Positions 1-8,348 of a stretch of 64,000 nt of DNA are shown here, piece after piece. Position numbers and translations under genes: made by a program. The notes beneath the pieces were generated by a model. It was not told where the DNA came from and did not search any database. It worked only from the letters and a program-made list of their open reading frames with translations. Source of the stretch: Sphingomonadaceae bacterium (GTDB taxonomy: Bacteria > Pseudomonadota > Alphaproteobacteria > Sphingomonadales > Sphingomonadaceae). Each line of letters starts with the position of its first letter. The first letter of the stretch is position 1. Location of the stretch: contig JADZEQ010000008.1 of assembly GCA_020850455.1 (NCBI GenBank), positions 98,772 through 162,771 of the forward strand, read 5' to 3'.

Positions 1-465
1 CACCAAAGCTATTTGCGCGACCTTTATCGTGACAATAAGTTGGTGGTGCCCGGCGAAATGCGTGCAGGCGGCACGCCGATTGACCTGACACGCATTGAAA
101 CCCCGGCCTATATTCAAGCGGGGCGGGAGGATCATATCGCACCTGCAGCCAGCGTCTGGAAAATCATGCACCATCTGCGCGGCCCCAAACGCTTTGTGCT
201 GGCGGGGTCGGGGCATATTGCGGGCGTGGTCAACCCGCCCGCCGCGCAAAAATACCAATATTGGACCAATGATGGGCCATGCGACAGCCTCGACCAGTTT
301 GTTGCAGGTGCGAAGGAAACCAAGGGCAGCTGGTGGGGTGACTGGCTGGATTGGATCAAGGGGCATGGCGACTCAAGCGTCGCGGCCAAGGGTGCGCGCG
401 TCCCCGGAAAGGGAAAATTAAAGGCGATTGAGGACGCGCCGGGCCGCTATGTGAAGATGCGATAG
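1..465 (+). CDS. phaC: Class I poly(3-hydroxyalkanoate) synthase, C-terminal part (5' end outside window)
   Basis: This is the last 154 codons of a PHA synthase, which polymerises 3-hydroxyacyl-CoA on the surface of storage granules. Visible are the late alpha/beta-hydrolase elements: REDHIAP, carrying the charge-relay Asp, and GSGHIAGVVNPP, carrying the catalytic His. The Cys nucleophile would lie before the left edge. The YWTND and GSWW segments fit class I C-termini. The frame is open from base 1 to a TAG at 463-465. A phasin gene follows on the same strand, the usual phaC-phaP neighbourhood. The identification is secure although only the end of the gene is present. Confidence 0.9.
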   Translation, partial: HQSYLRDLYRDNKLVVPGEMRAGGTPIDLTRIETPAYIQAGREDHIAPAASVWKIMHHLRGPKRFVLAGSGHIAGVVNPPAAQKYQYWTNDGPCDSLDQFVAGAKETKGSWWGDWLDWIKGHGDSSVAAKGARVPGKGKLKAIEDAPGRYVKMR

Positions 466-504
466 CGCCCAAAACCCACGGAAAAGCGCCGCGCGCATCA
501 ATTT

Positions 505-566
505 TGTTGCGCTGCACAAAAAATGCTTGCAATCGCACAGGGCTTCGCTTATTGTGCACTGCAACA
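505..566. promoter_or_regulatory. Paired inverted TTGTGCA-NN-GCAACA sites, candidate PhaR operator
   Basis: Two 15-base elements lie in the phaC-phaP gap. The one at 552-566 reads TTGTGCACTGCAACA on the plus strand. The one at 505-519 reads TTGTGCAGCGCAACA on the minus strand. They match at every position except the central two bases and face opposite ways, with centres 47 bp apart. PhaR repressors of alphaproteobacteria are known to bind TGC-rich sites before phasin genes, so an autoregulated phasin operator is the natural reading. That role is inference; no phaR gene is in the window. Confidence 0.5.
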
Positions 567-613
567 TGAGCGGTGACCTGCATCGCTCGCTTGCATTTTT
601 TGGAGCGCCGACC

Positions 614-1435
614 ATGGCAACCCGTGTTGAAGATAATGCTGAACGTGCCTACGCCGCTGCGGCGGCGGAGCTGCCGGCCAAGGCCCCCAAAGCGGCAAAG
701 CCTGTTGCGGCCAAGCCCGTGAAAACGGCCAAGCCTGTCGCTGATGCACCCGTCAAGGTCGCAGCAGAGGTTGCCCCCAAGGCCGTCGCCGTCGAAGCCG
801 CCCCGAAGGCCGCTCCCAAGGCTGCCTTGGCGAAAAAGCCGGCCAAGAAAGTGGCAAAGAAGATTGCCGTCAAGAAAGCCACGCCGAAAAAGGCTGCTGC
901 CCCCAAAACCACCATCCGCGCTGCCAAGGCGGCGTCCACCACTTTTACAAAGGGTAAGTCCATGTTGAACGAAGCCACCGCGCAGATGACCGAACAAGCA
1001 ACCAAGCTGGTCGGTGAAGCCCGCACCCGCACCGAAGCCTTTGTCGCCGACATGCAGGTCCGTGCCAAGGAAGCTGGCGAAAAGGGTCAGGCATTTGCCA
1101 AGGAAGCCGTCGAATTTTCGAAGGGCAATGTCGAAGCTTTCGTCGAATCGGCCAAGATTGTCGCCAAGGGCGCCGAAGTCATCGGTCAGGAAATCGTTGC
1201 TTTCGCCAAGGCCTCGGTCGAAGACACGACCAATGCCGCCCAGCGTTATGCTGCGGTCAAGACCCCGGCCGAATTTTTCGCGCTGCAAAACGAACTGTCG
1301 CGCACCGCGCTCGACAATGTTGTGAAGCATGGTTCCAAGACCACCGAATTGTCGGTGAAGTTGGCCAATGATGCCTTCCAGCCGATCAGCAACCGCATCG
1401 CGCTTGCTGTTTCCAAGCTCAAGTCGGCCGCCTGA
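614..1435 (+). CDS. phaP: Phasin family protein (PHA granule-associated)
   Basis: The 273-residue protein has two parts. Residues 1-110 are a low-complexity Ala/Lys/Pro stretch rich in AAKP and KKA repeats, resembling the histone-like tails of PhaF-type phasins. The remainder is a helical phasin_2-type domain containing AQMTEQATKLVGEART and AEFFALQNELSRTALD. Phasins coat PHA granules and control their number and size; the basic tail may contact DNA (inference). The start at 614 is preferred because GGAG lies at 602-605. An in-frame ATG at 527 overlaps the candidate operator and has no ribosome site. The phaC end upstream supports the role. Confidence 0.85.
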   Translation: MATRVEDNAERAYAAAAAELPAKAPKAAKPVAAKPVKTAKPVADAPVKVAAEVAPKAVAVEAAPKAAPKAALAKKPAKKVAKKIAVKKATPKKAAAPKTTIRAAKAASTTFTKGKSMLNEATAQMTEQATKLVGEARTRTEAFVADMQVRAKEAGEKGQAFAKEAVEFSKGNVEAFVESAKIVAKGAEVIGQEIVAFAKASVEDTTNAAQRYAAVKTPAEFFALQNELSRTALDNVVKHGSKTTELSVKLANDAFQPISNRIALAVSKLKSAA

Positions 1436-1540
1436 TCCCCCTCCCTCCCAACGGGATCAGGAAACGCACAGCCACGCCCCGCAAGGGGTAAATGGGCCAT
1501 CCCCTCTCTCCCCGGCCCGGCATGTGCAAAGCCGCAAGCG

Positions 1541-1577
1541 AAGCCCGTCCCCATTTGCGGGGCGGGCTTTTGCTTTG
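1541..1577 (+). terminator. Rho-independent terminator after phasin
   Basis: AAGCCCGTCCCC (1541-1552) pairs with GGGGCGGGCTT (1559-1569) across a 6-base loop with one bulged T, and is followed by a T-rich run TTTGCTTT. It lies 105 bp after the phasin stop and before clpS. Confidence 0.65.
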
Positions 1578-1648
1578 GGCAAAATGGGACGATAAAAGAG
1601 GGTTAGCTGACTTGCCAGCCACCGTCCCCATCCCCTATATTTTGCCCG

Positions 1649-2023
1649 ATGATTTTGGATGATTTCCCCATGACCACCCCGCTGCGTGCGGGGGATGGCC
1701 CGCCCGATGATGGCAAAAGCGGCGGCGGGCACAGCACCGGCCTTGCCACACGCACCCGAACCAAGACGAAAAAACCATCGCTCTACAAGGTGCTGATGCT
1801 CAACGATGATTATACGCCGATGGAATTCGTCGTCATGATCTTGCAGCGTTTTTTCAAAATGGACGTCGAACAGGCGACACAGGTCATGCTGCACGTCCAC
1901 CAGCGCGGTGTCGGGGTATGCGGTGTTTTCACGCTCGAAATCGCCGAAACAAAGGTAACCCAAGTGCTCGATTGCGCGCGGGCGCACCAGCATCCTTTGC
2001 AATGCACAATCGAAGCGGAATAA
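1649..2023 (+). CDS. clpS: ATP-dependent Clp protease adaptor ClpS
   Basis: The 124-residue protein has a disordered, Gly-rich N-terminal tail of about 45 residues and then a ClpS core: [20 protein letters not shown], then the helix with [21 protein letters not shown]. ClpS binds the N-domain of ClpA and delivers N-degron substrates to ClpAP. The [10 protein letters not shown] segment contributes the Asn/Asp residues of the N-degron pocket. Starts at 1649 and 1670 are both possible, and neither has a strong ribosome site. No clpA is adjacent. It sits alone between the phasin terminator and murA. Confidence 0.92.
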   Translation: MILDDFPMTTPLRAGDGPPDDGKSGGGHSTGLATRTRTKTKKPSLYKVLMLNDDYTPMEFVVMILQRFFKMDVEQATQVMLHVHQRGVGVCGVFTLEIAETKVTQVLDCARAHQHPLQCTIEAE

Positions 2024-2069
2024 TGTGTAACCGCTAGGCAATATTGCCCAGCAACGCTAAGACGCGGCG

Positions 2070-3353
2070 ATGGATCAAATAGTCATTCGTGGCGGCAACC
2101 CGCTCAACGGCAGCATCACCATTTCGGGCGCGAAAAACAGCGCGCTCACCCTCTTGCCCTGCGCGCTGCTGACCGACGAGCCGCTGACGCTGCGCAACCT
2201 GCCGCGCCTCGCCGATATCGATGGTTTTGGCCATTTGCTCAACATGCTCGGCTGCTCAACGACGATAGAAGGGTCACGCCCCGAAGATTTTGGCCGGGTG
2301 ATGACCGCGCGGGCAACCAATGTCACATCGACTATGGCCCCCTATGACATTGTGCGCAAAATGCGGGCCTCCATCCTCGTCCTCGGGCCGTTACTGGCGC
2401 GGATGGGCGAAGCAACCGTGTCGCTGCCCGGTGGCTGCGCCATTGGCAACCGGCCGATCGACCTCCACCTCAAGGCGCTGGAGGCGCTCGGCGCAGAACT
2501 CGAAATGGCGTCAGGCTATGTCCGCGCGCATGGGCCGGGCGGGCGATTGCCCGGCGGGCGGTTTCACTTTCCCGTCGTTTCGGTCGGCGCAACCGAAAAT
2601 GCGATTATGGCGGCGGTGCGCGCCAAGGGAACATGCGTCCTGTCCAATGCGGCACGCGAACCCGAAATCGTCGATTTGTGCAATTGTCTGGTGGCGATGG
2701 GCGCGCATATCGACGGCATCGGCAGCGAAACACTGACCATCGAAGGGGTCGACCGGCTGCACGGTGCGACATATCGCGTCATGCCCGACCGGATAGAGGC
2801 GGGCAGCTATGCCTGCGCGGTCATGGCAACCGGCGGCAGCATCGACCTCATTGGCGCGCGCGCGGATGAAATGACCGCGACCATTGATGCCTTGGTGGAG
2901 GCTGGGGCCAGCGTGGAAGCCACCAAGAACAGTATCAAGGTCAGCCATGCAGGGCGGCCGCGTGGCATTACCCTGTCTACCGCACCCTACCCCGGCTTTG
3001 CCACCGACATGCAGGCGCAGTTCATGGCGATGCTGGCGCTCGCCGATGGCACGTCGATGCTGACCGAAACCATCTTTGAAAACCGCTATATGCACGTCCC
3101 CGAACTGGCTCGCATGGGCGCGGACATCACGGTCAAGGGGCGCAGCGCGGTGGTGCGCGGGGTCGATGGCTTGGTCGGCGCGCCGGTTATGGCGACCGAC
3201 CTTCGTGCATCGATGAGCCTGATTATCGCGGGGCTTGCCGCCCAGGGCGAAACACAGGTCAGCCGCGTCTATCACCTTGACCGGGGCTATGAACGGCTGG
3301 AGGAAAAATTGGCGGCGGTTGGTGCGGATATTGAACGGATCAGCGCGGGGTAA
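2070..3353 (+). CDS. murA: UDP-N-acetylglucosamine 1-carboxyvinyltransferase
   Basis: MurA (427 residues, normal length) transfers enolpyruvate from PEP to UDP-GlcNAc, the first committed step of peptidoglycan synthesis in the cytoplasm. The PEP-binding loop [16 protein letters not shown] carries the catalytic Cys at residue 123, so the fosfomycin-sensitive Cys form is present. N-terminal ISGAKNSAL with Lys22 is the substrate-binding motif. The gene follows clpS by 46 bp and may be cotranscribed with it. The identification is unambiguous. Confidence 0.97.
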   Translation: MDQIVIRGGNPLNGSITISGAKNSALTLLPCALLTDEPLTLRNLPRLADIDGFGHLLNMLGCSTTIEGSRPEDFGRVMTARATNVTSTMAPYDIVRKMRASILVLGPLLARMGEATVSLPGGCAIGNRPIDLHLKALEALGAELEMASGYVRAHGPGGRLPGGRFHFPVVSVGATENAIMAAVRAKGTCVLSNAAREPEIVDLCNCLVAMGAHIDGIGSETLTIEGVDRLHGATYRVMPDRIEAGSYACAVMATGGSIDLIGARADEMTATIDALVEAGASVEATKNSIKVSHAGRPRGITLSTAPYPGFATDMQAQFMAMLALADGTSMLTETIFENRYMHVPELARMGADITVKGRSAVVRGVDGLVGAPVMATDLRASMSLIIAGLAAQGETQVSRVYHLDRGYERLEEKLAAVGADIERISAG

Positions 3354-3422
3354 TTTCCCCTTTGCGTTAGTCATCGTTCCTTCTATGTTCCGCATATCGA
3401 GTCGCGACATAGGAAGAAGCCC

Positions 3423-4055
3423 ATGACCCATGAGATAGATTTTTACACCAACCCCATGTCGCGCGGGCAGATTGTCCGCTGGGCTTTGGAGGAGGTAGGG
3501 GCACCCTATCGCCAGCATATATTGACCTATGGCGATACGATGAAGGGTGCCGATTTTCTGGCTATCAACCCGATGGGCAAGGTGCCGGCGATTGTCGATG
3601 ATGGCGCGGTGGTGACCGAATGTGCTGCCATCTGCGCCTATCTGGCGCTGCGCTTTCCAGAGGCGGGACTGCTGCCCGAAGTGCGTGAGCGCGCCGCCTA
3701 TTTCCGTTGGCTCTTTTTCGCCGCAGGGCCGATTGAACAAGCGGTCATTACCAAGGCTATGGGGTGGGAAGTTAGTGCCGAACGACAGATGATGGTCGGT
3801 TTCGGCGACCTCGAACGCCCGCTCGACGTGCTCGACGCACACCTAGCCCAAAATGACTATGTCTGCGGCACGCGCTTTACCGCCGCCGATATTTATGTGG
3901 GATCGCAGGTCATCTGGGGGTTGCAGTTCGGAACCATTGCGCATCGCGACCATCTGGCCGCCTATGCCGCACGCCTGACCCCACGCGCCGCCTATCAAAA
4001 GGCAAAGGCGATTGACGATGCGCTGATTGCCGCAGCGGAAGCGGCAAAGGGTTAG
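3423..4055 (+). CDS. Glutathione S-transferase family protein
   Basis: The 210-residue protein has an N-terminal thioredoxin-fold GST domain (about 1-80). It contains FYTNPMSRGQIVRWALEEVG, the cis-Pro segment NPMGKVPAIVDDG and the glutathione-contact segment VTECAAICAYLA. The C-terminal helical domain includes FTAADIYVGSQVIWGLQFG. Such enzymes conjugate or transfer glutathione; the substrate cannot be told from sequence. An active-site Ser near residue 13 is plausible. The gene stands alone with a 69-bp gap from murA. Confidence 0.88.
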   Translation: MTHEIDFYTNPMSRGQIVRWALEEVGAPYRQHILTYGDTMKGADFLAINPMGKVPAIVDDGAVVTECAAICAYLALRFPEAGLLPEVRERAAYFRWLFFAAGPIEQAVITKAMGWEVSAERQMMVGFGDLERPLDVLDAHLAQNDYVCGTRFTAADIYVGSQVIWGLQFGTIAHRDHLAAYAARLTPRAAYQKAKAIDDALIAAAEAAKG

Positions 4056-4226
4056 GTCGCCCCCTTAAATCGTCCCCTTGCGCCCCCTTGCGCAGTCGCC
4101 GCCCTGTAGCCCTGCCCGGCGGCGGCAGCGCCCAAACAACATATTTGCCTCGGCTTATGTAATGGTATAACATTAGCTTCACGGGCTGGGAATTTGCCTA
4201 TGCCCGCTAGGAAAAGGGGCAATGCC

Positions 4227-4658
4227 ATGACCCAAAATCCGTCCATGTCGGCGAAAAATCCAGCCGACCCAACGCCGATCGGCAATCTCAACACCACGCC
4301 GCTGATTGACGTGATGCTCTGCCTGTTGGTGATGATGATATTGTCGATCCCCGCGCAAAGCCATGCGGTCAAGATCGACCTGCCAATGGGTGCTCCATCC
4401 TTTGACATTCGCGACCATAATCTGCTGCAGGTGACGGCAGCAGGGGTAACAATGTGGAATGGGGCGGCGATAAACAGCGCGCAATTGCAGCATGTGCTTG
4501 GGCAATTACGCAGCATGGACCCCGCACCGGAATTGCGCATCCAGCCCGACCCGGCGGCACGCTATGTCATTGTCGATACCGTGCTTGCAGAGGTGCGCCG
4601 CGCCGACGTGCCCGCGCTCGGCTTTGTTGGCAATGAAAATTACGCCCGCGAATTTTGA
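4227..4658 (+). CDS. Orphan ExbD/TolR-family biopolymer transport protein
   Basis: The 143-residue protein has one N-terminal membrane helix in LNTTPLIDVMLCLLVMMILS. It carries the Asp of the ExbD proton-motive-force motif (PLIDVML) and a periplasmic domain ending in FVGNENYAREF. It closely resembles the second ExbD of the TonB operon at 10392-10820, including HAVKIDLP and the C-terminus, so it is a paralogue. No ExbB lies next to it. The start at 4227 is favoured by AAGGGG at 4214-4219; a TTG (4194) or ATG (4200) upstream is less likely. It probably works with the ExbB encoded elsewhere (inference). Confidence 0.85.
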   Translation: MTQNPSMSAKNPADPTPIGNLNTTPLIDVMLCLLVMMILSIPAQSHAVKIDLPMGAPSFDIRDHNLLQVTAAGVTMWNGAAINSAQLQHVLGQLRSMDPAPELRIQPDPAARYVIVDTVLAEVRRADVPALGFVGNENYAREF

Positions 4659-4665
4659 CACAAAA

Positions 4666-4693
4666 AGGCCCGGTGGATCGCGCCACCGGGCCT
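4666..4693. terminator. Bidirectional terminator hairpin between convergent genes
   Basis: AGGCCCGGTGG (4666-4676) and CCACCGGGCCT (4683-4693) form a perfect 11-bp stem with a 6-base loop. An A-run lies on the left (T-run on the minus strand) and GATTGTT on the right. It sits between the ends of the orphan exbD and the BI-1 gene and can serve both. Confidence 0.75.
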
Positions 4694-4715
4694 GATTGTT
4701 ACGCCAGATGCGCGA

Positions 4716-5462
4716 TTATTCGCGGCTGCCGAACAGGTTCAAGATCATCAGGAACATGTTGACGAAATCGAGGTAGAGGTTGAGCGCACCCATGATCACC
4801 GCCTTGCCGGCGAAATCGGTGCCCGCCACCTCAAAATACCAGGCCTTGATCATCTGCGTGTCATAGGCGGTCAGCCCGGCAAAGATCAAAATGCCCAGCG
4901 CCGAAATCGCCATCATCATCGCGCCCGATTGAAAGATGAAGGCATTGAGCAGCGATGCGACGATGATACCGACCAACCCCATGAGGAGGAAGGTGCCAAA
5001 GCCCGACAGGTTACGCTTGGTGGTATAGCCAAAGAGGCTAAGCCCCGCGAACGCCGCCGCCGTGCCGAAAAAGGCCGTCGCGATCGATTCGCCGGTATAG
5101 CGCAGGAAAATCGTCGACAGCGACAGCCCCATCACCACCGCAAAGGCCCAGAATAATGCCTGCGCCGCCATGGTGGACAGGCGGTTGATGCCAAAGCTGA
5201 GCACCAAAATAAATGCCAGCGGCGCGAGCTTGATAATCCACGCCATCGGCCCGCCAGCCATAATATATTGCGCGGCGAGCGAGTTAACCCCGCCTTGCGC
5301 AAACCAAAAGGCGATGATGCCCGACAGCAACACGCCCGACGCCATATAATTATATGTCTTGAGCATATGGGCGCGCAGCCCGGCATCACTTGCCGCCGTC
5401 GTCGCAGCGCCGCCCATTTCATAGGCCGTGGCCGGGCCACGGGGGTCTGACCAATTTGCCAT
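4716..5462 (-). CDS. Bax inhibitor-1/YccA family membrane protein
   Basis: The 248-residue protein has seven predicted hydrophobic segments and the family's conserved C-terminal region, LTAYDTQMIKAWYF followed by NLYLDFVNMFLMILNLFG. BI-1 (TMBIM) proteins are pH-sensitive calcium-leak channels. In bacteria they associate with FtsH-type quality control (YccA), but the role here is not established. The start at 5462 has GGAG 8 bases upstream on the minus strand; an in-frame start 30 bases earlier lacks one. It is transcribed divergently from thpR. Confidence 0.9.
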   Translation of the reverse strand: MANWSDPRGPATAYEMGGAATTAASDAGLRAHMLKTYNYMASGVLLSGIIAFWFAQGGVNSLAAQYIMAGGPMAWIIKLAPLAFILVLSFGINRLSTMAAQALFWAFAVVMGLSLSTIFLRYTGESIATAFFGTAAAFAGLSLFGYTTKRNLSGFGTFLLMGLVGIIVASLLNAFIFQSGAMMMAISALGILIFAGLTAYDTQMIKAWYFEVAGTDFAGKAVIMGALNLYLDFVNMFLMILNLFGSRE

Positions 5463-5570
5463 AATAAACTCCATCGCAGCGGTCGGCACCATCGCCGACC
5501 CGAGGGCATAATATCGGTGGAATAGGGTTCGGATTCAAGTGCCAATAGTCTATCGCTGATTTCGGACATC

Positions 5571-6098
5571 ATGCGCCTGTTCATCGCCCTTCCCCTGCCC
5601 GAAGCGCTCACCGCGCGCCTCATCGCCTCTATGGGCGGGGTGGCGGGCGCACGCTGGCAGAGCGCGGCGCAATTGCACCTGACCTTGGCCTTTTTGGGGG
5701 ATGTCGATGGCGCGCGCTTGCCCGACCTCGATGCCGCCTTGTCCGCCATTCCCATGCCCCCCATCGCGCTATCGGCCAAGGGTGTCGGCCATTTCGCCAA
5801 CAAGGGGCGCGCGCATGCCATCTGGGCGGCGGCGGAACCCGCCGAGCATTTGACGCAGCTTGCGGCAAAGGTGCGCCGCGCGGCCCAAATGGCGGGCGTC
5901 GCGGTGGATGCGCATGATTTTGTCCCCCACATCACGCTCGCGCGCCTGCCACACAGCGCAGGGCCGATTGATGATTTTCTGGCGGCCACGGCGCAGCTGG
6001 CGACCCCCGCCTATCCCATCCGTCATTTTGCCCTGTTTGAAAGCCATTTATCCGCCGACGGTGCGCAATATCGCTGCATCCGCGAATATGGCGGATGA
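5571..6098 (+). CDS. thpR: RNA 2',3'-cyclic phosphodiesterase (2'-5' RNA ligase family)
   Basis: The 175-residue protein has the two HxTx motifs of the 2H phosphoesterase fold: HLTLAFLG (His36) and HITLARL (His120). ThpR opens 2',3'-cyclic phosphates on RNA to 2'-phosphates and can ligate 2'-5' in vitro. MRLFIALPLPEAL at the start is typical of the family. It is a single gene divergent from the BI-1 gene, with 108 bp between the two starts. Confidence 0.92.
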   Translation: MRLFIALPLPEALTARLIASMGGVAGARWQSAAQLHLTLAFLGDVDGARLPDLDAALSAIPMPPIALSAKGVGHFANKGRAHAIWAAAEPAEHLTQLAAKVRRAAQMAGVAVDAHDFVPHITLARLPHSAGPIDDFLAATAQLATPAYPIRHFALFESHLSADGAQYRCIREYGG

Positions 6099-6164
6099 TC
6101 AAATCTTTAGCTTTCCTTGGCTTGCCGCTCTGCTAGCAGGGGGTGGGAAGCCAAGGGAGAATAT

Positions 6165-7745
6165 ATGACCGACGCAAGCGCAGCCAGCGAAAACAGGGCA
6201 AGCAGTTACAGCTGGTACGTGCTCAGCGTCCTCGTCATCGTCTATATTTTGAACTTCATCGACCGGCAGATCATGAGCATCCTTGCCGTCGATATAAAGG
6301 CGGCGCTCCACCTCAGCGATGCAGATATGGGTTTCTTGGGTGGGGCCGCTTTTGCGGTTTTTTATGCGCTGTTCGGCATTCCGATTGGGCGGCTGGCGGA
6401 TAATATCAGCCGGGTGAAATTGCTGGCGGTGGGGCTGACACTTTGGTCATCAATGACCGCATTGTCGGGCTTTGCACGCAACCAATGGACATTGACATTG
6501 GCGCGCATGGGGGTCGGGGTCGGCGAAGCGACGGCCGGACCAACCGCTTATTCGCTGATCGCTGACTATTTTCCCAAGCATCAGCGCGCCACCGCAATTT
6601 CCATTTATAGTTCGGGTATTTATCTGGGCGGTGGGGTGTCGCTGTTCATCGGTGCGGCGATTGTGGAGGCGTGGAATAGCGCCTTTCCCGGTGGTGGGCC
6701 GCTGGGTCTGGTCGGCTGGCACGCGGCCTTTCTGGCGGTCGGCATCCCCGGCCTGCTGGTCGCGCTATGGGTCACAACCCTGCGCGAACCGGAACGTGGG
6801 CGGATGGACGGGCTCCCCACCGCCATGTCCCCCCACCCATGGCGAACATTTTTTGGCGATGTTGCAACCATCGTTCCGCCCTTCACCCTGATTGGCGCCG
6901 CGCGACGCGGTGTCGCGGCGCTCCTCATCAACATATGCTTTGGGCTGGCGGTCAGCGGCTTTGCGTGGTGGATGATCAAGCTTACCGGCAATTTCGCGCA
7001 ATGGTCGGCGGTGGCGCTTGGCTATTATGCGGTGTTTTCCTGGGCGAGTAATTTGCGCAGCACAGACCCGGCGACCTTTCGCCTGATCTGGGGCACGCCG
7101 GCCTTTATCGCCACCACCATCGGCTATGGTCTCATCAGCCTGACCGCTTATGCGCTTGCATTTTGGTCGCCGCCCTATGCCGAAACCGTGCTGCACCTAC
7201 CCAAGGCCGAATTGGCCTTTTGGCTGGGAGCCAATGGTGCAATTGCGGGTTTTCTGGGGGTGATTTTGGGCGGGCGCGCGGCGGATGCGCTGCGTCGGCG
7301 CAACCCCGCCGGGCGTATCCTCGTCATCCTCTTTGGCATTTTGGCCCCAATTGCACCCTTGTGGATTGGCTATACGACGGGCGATGCCTTCACCTTTTAC
7401 GCGATGAATTTCCTGGCCGGCATGTTCGGTGCGGCGGCATTGGGCGCGGCGGCAGCCACCACGCAGGATCTGGTATTGCCGCATATGCGCGGCACGGCCA
7501 CCGCATCCTTCTTTTTGGGCACCACGCTGATCGGCCTATGCTTTGGCCCCTATATGGTCGGGCAGATTTCCGATTGGAACGCCACCATGGTTGATGGGCA
7601 AATGGTCGGGGCTTTGCGTACCGGCATTTTGGCGCTGGTCGGCGTCGTCCCTTTCTCCCTCGCGGCCTTGCTCTATGCCTATCGCGCGGTGCCCGCCGCC
7701 GAAGCCAGCATTGCCGAGCGCGCGGCGGCGGTCACATCCGGCTGA
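6165..7745 (+). CDS. MFS transporter, spinster-like
   Basis: The 526-residue protein has about 12 membrane helices. The first is VLSVLVIVYILNFIDRQIMS, with the DRQ motif common in spinster-type permeases of sphingomonads. GRLADNISRVKLLAVGL corresponds to the MFS loop 2-3 motif. Substrates of this group are often aromatic or lipid-like compounds, but none can be assigned here. The start at 6165 is set by AAGGGAGA at 6153-6160. The stop overlaps the end of the convergent CHRD gene by 14 bp, leaving no room for a terminator between them. Confidence 0.88.
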   Translation: MTDASAASENRASSYSWYVLSVLVIVYILNFIDRQIMSILAVDIKAALHLSDADMGFLGGAAFAVFYALFGIPIGRLADNISRVKLLAVGLTLWSSMTALSGFARNQWTLTLARMGVGVGEATAGPTAYSLIADYFPKHQRATAISIYSSGIYLGGGVSLFIGAAIVEAWNSAFPGGGPLGLVGWHAAFLAVGIPGLLVALWVTTLREPERGRMDGLPTAMSPHPWRTFFGDVATIVPPFTLIGAARRGVAALLINICFGLAVSGFAWWMIKLTGNFAQWSAVALGYYAVFSWASNLRSTDPATFRLIWGTPAFIATTIGYGLISLTAYALAFWSPPYAETVLHLPKAELAFWLGANGAIAGFLGVILGGRAADALRRRNPAGRILVILFGILAPIAPLWIGYTTGDAFTFYAMNFLAGMFGAAALGAAAATTQDLVLPHMRGTATASFFLGTTLIGLCFGPYMVGQISDWNATMVDGQMVGALRTGILALVGVVPFSLAALLYAYRAVPAAEASIAERAAAVTSG

Positions 7746-8280
7746 GCCCGCCAGCAATTTCGCCATCGCCAAAGCGGTCGGTGTGGATGTTGACGACGAT
7801 GCGCCCTTGGTCGAGCGCGGCGGTGAATTGTTCAAATGTCATCACCGGCTCATTCGATGCCGCCATTGTCGCCATCGCCGCGTCGAAATCATAGGCATTT
7901 AATTCAACGACAAAACCGCCCTCTGCCGCACGATAGCCGGAGCCAAAGGGCAAGGGCAGCGCCAAGAGCGAACCCCCAGCATATTGGCCATCCGCGCCGC
8001 GCCCGGGATAGATGTGGAGGTGGATGGGGCCAATCGGCGCGCTGACCATCCGGTCGAGCAGATCATCAATGGTGAGGCCGCGTATCGCCAATCGCACATC
8101 GACCAGTCGATTATTCGTATCGACGCGGATGTCGGCGGTGCCGGTGGCAGGCGAATGGGTGACGGCGGTGCCGTCCACCCCATCCAGCGTGGCATGATAA
8201 TGCTGCTCCGCCGCATGCGCCGGGTTCGCCACCGCCAGCATCGCCGCCGCTACCGCACAGCCTATCCATGATTTGCGCAT
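7732..8280 (-). CDS. Exported CHRD-domain protein
   Basis: The 182-residue protein starts with a Sec signal peptide ending in NPAHA-AEQ (cleavage near residue 24). A CHRD (chordin-like) domain follows: YHATLDGVDGTAV near the start and VVNIHTDRFGDGEIAGGLSRM at the end. CHRD domains occur in secreted bacterial proteins; their biochemical role is unclear. The start at 8280 is fixed by AAGGGGG about 8 bases upstream. It lies 68 bp downstream of the SOD lipoprotein gene on the same strand and may share its transcript. Both products would be outside the cytoplasm. Confidence 0.82.
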   Translation of the reverse strand: MRKSWIGCAVAAAMLAVANPAHAAEQHYHATLDGVDGTAVTHSPATGTADIRVDTNNRLVDVRLAIRGLTIDDLLDRMVSAPIGPIHLHIYPGRGADGQYAGGSLLALPLPFGSGYRAAEGGFVVELNAYDFDAAMATMAASNEPVMTFEQFTAALDQGRIVVNIHTDRFGDGEIAGGLSRM

Positions 8281-8348
8281 ATTACTGCCCCCTTCGACCC
8301 ACCTTGTTGGGATACGCCACATAAAGCTCAAGTGGATGCAATGTGCGG

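Noticed and set aside
356..1330. A 324-codon open frame antisense to the phasin
   Set aside because: It arises from the Ala/Lys repeat codons read backwards, giving a Gly/Phe/Leu repeat with no known counterpart.
2511..3842. A 443-codon open frame antisense to murA and the GST gene
   Set aside because: It spans two well-identified genes on the other strand and lacks any motif.
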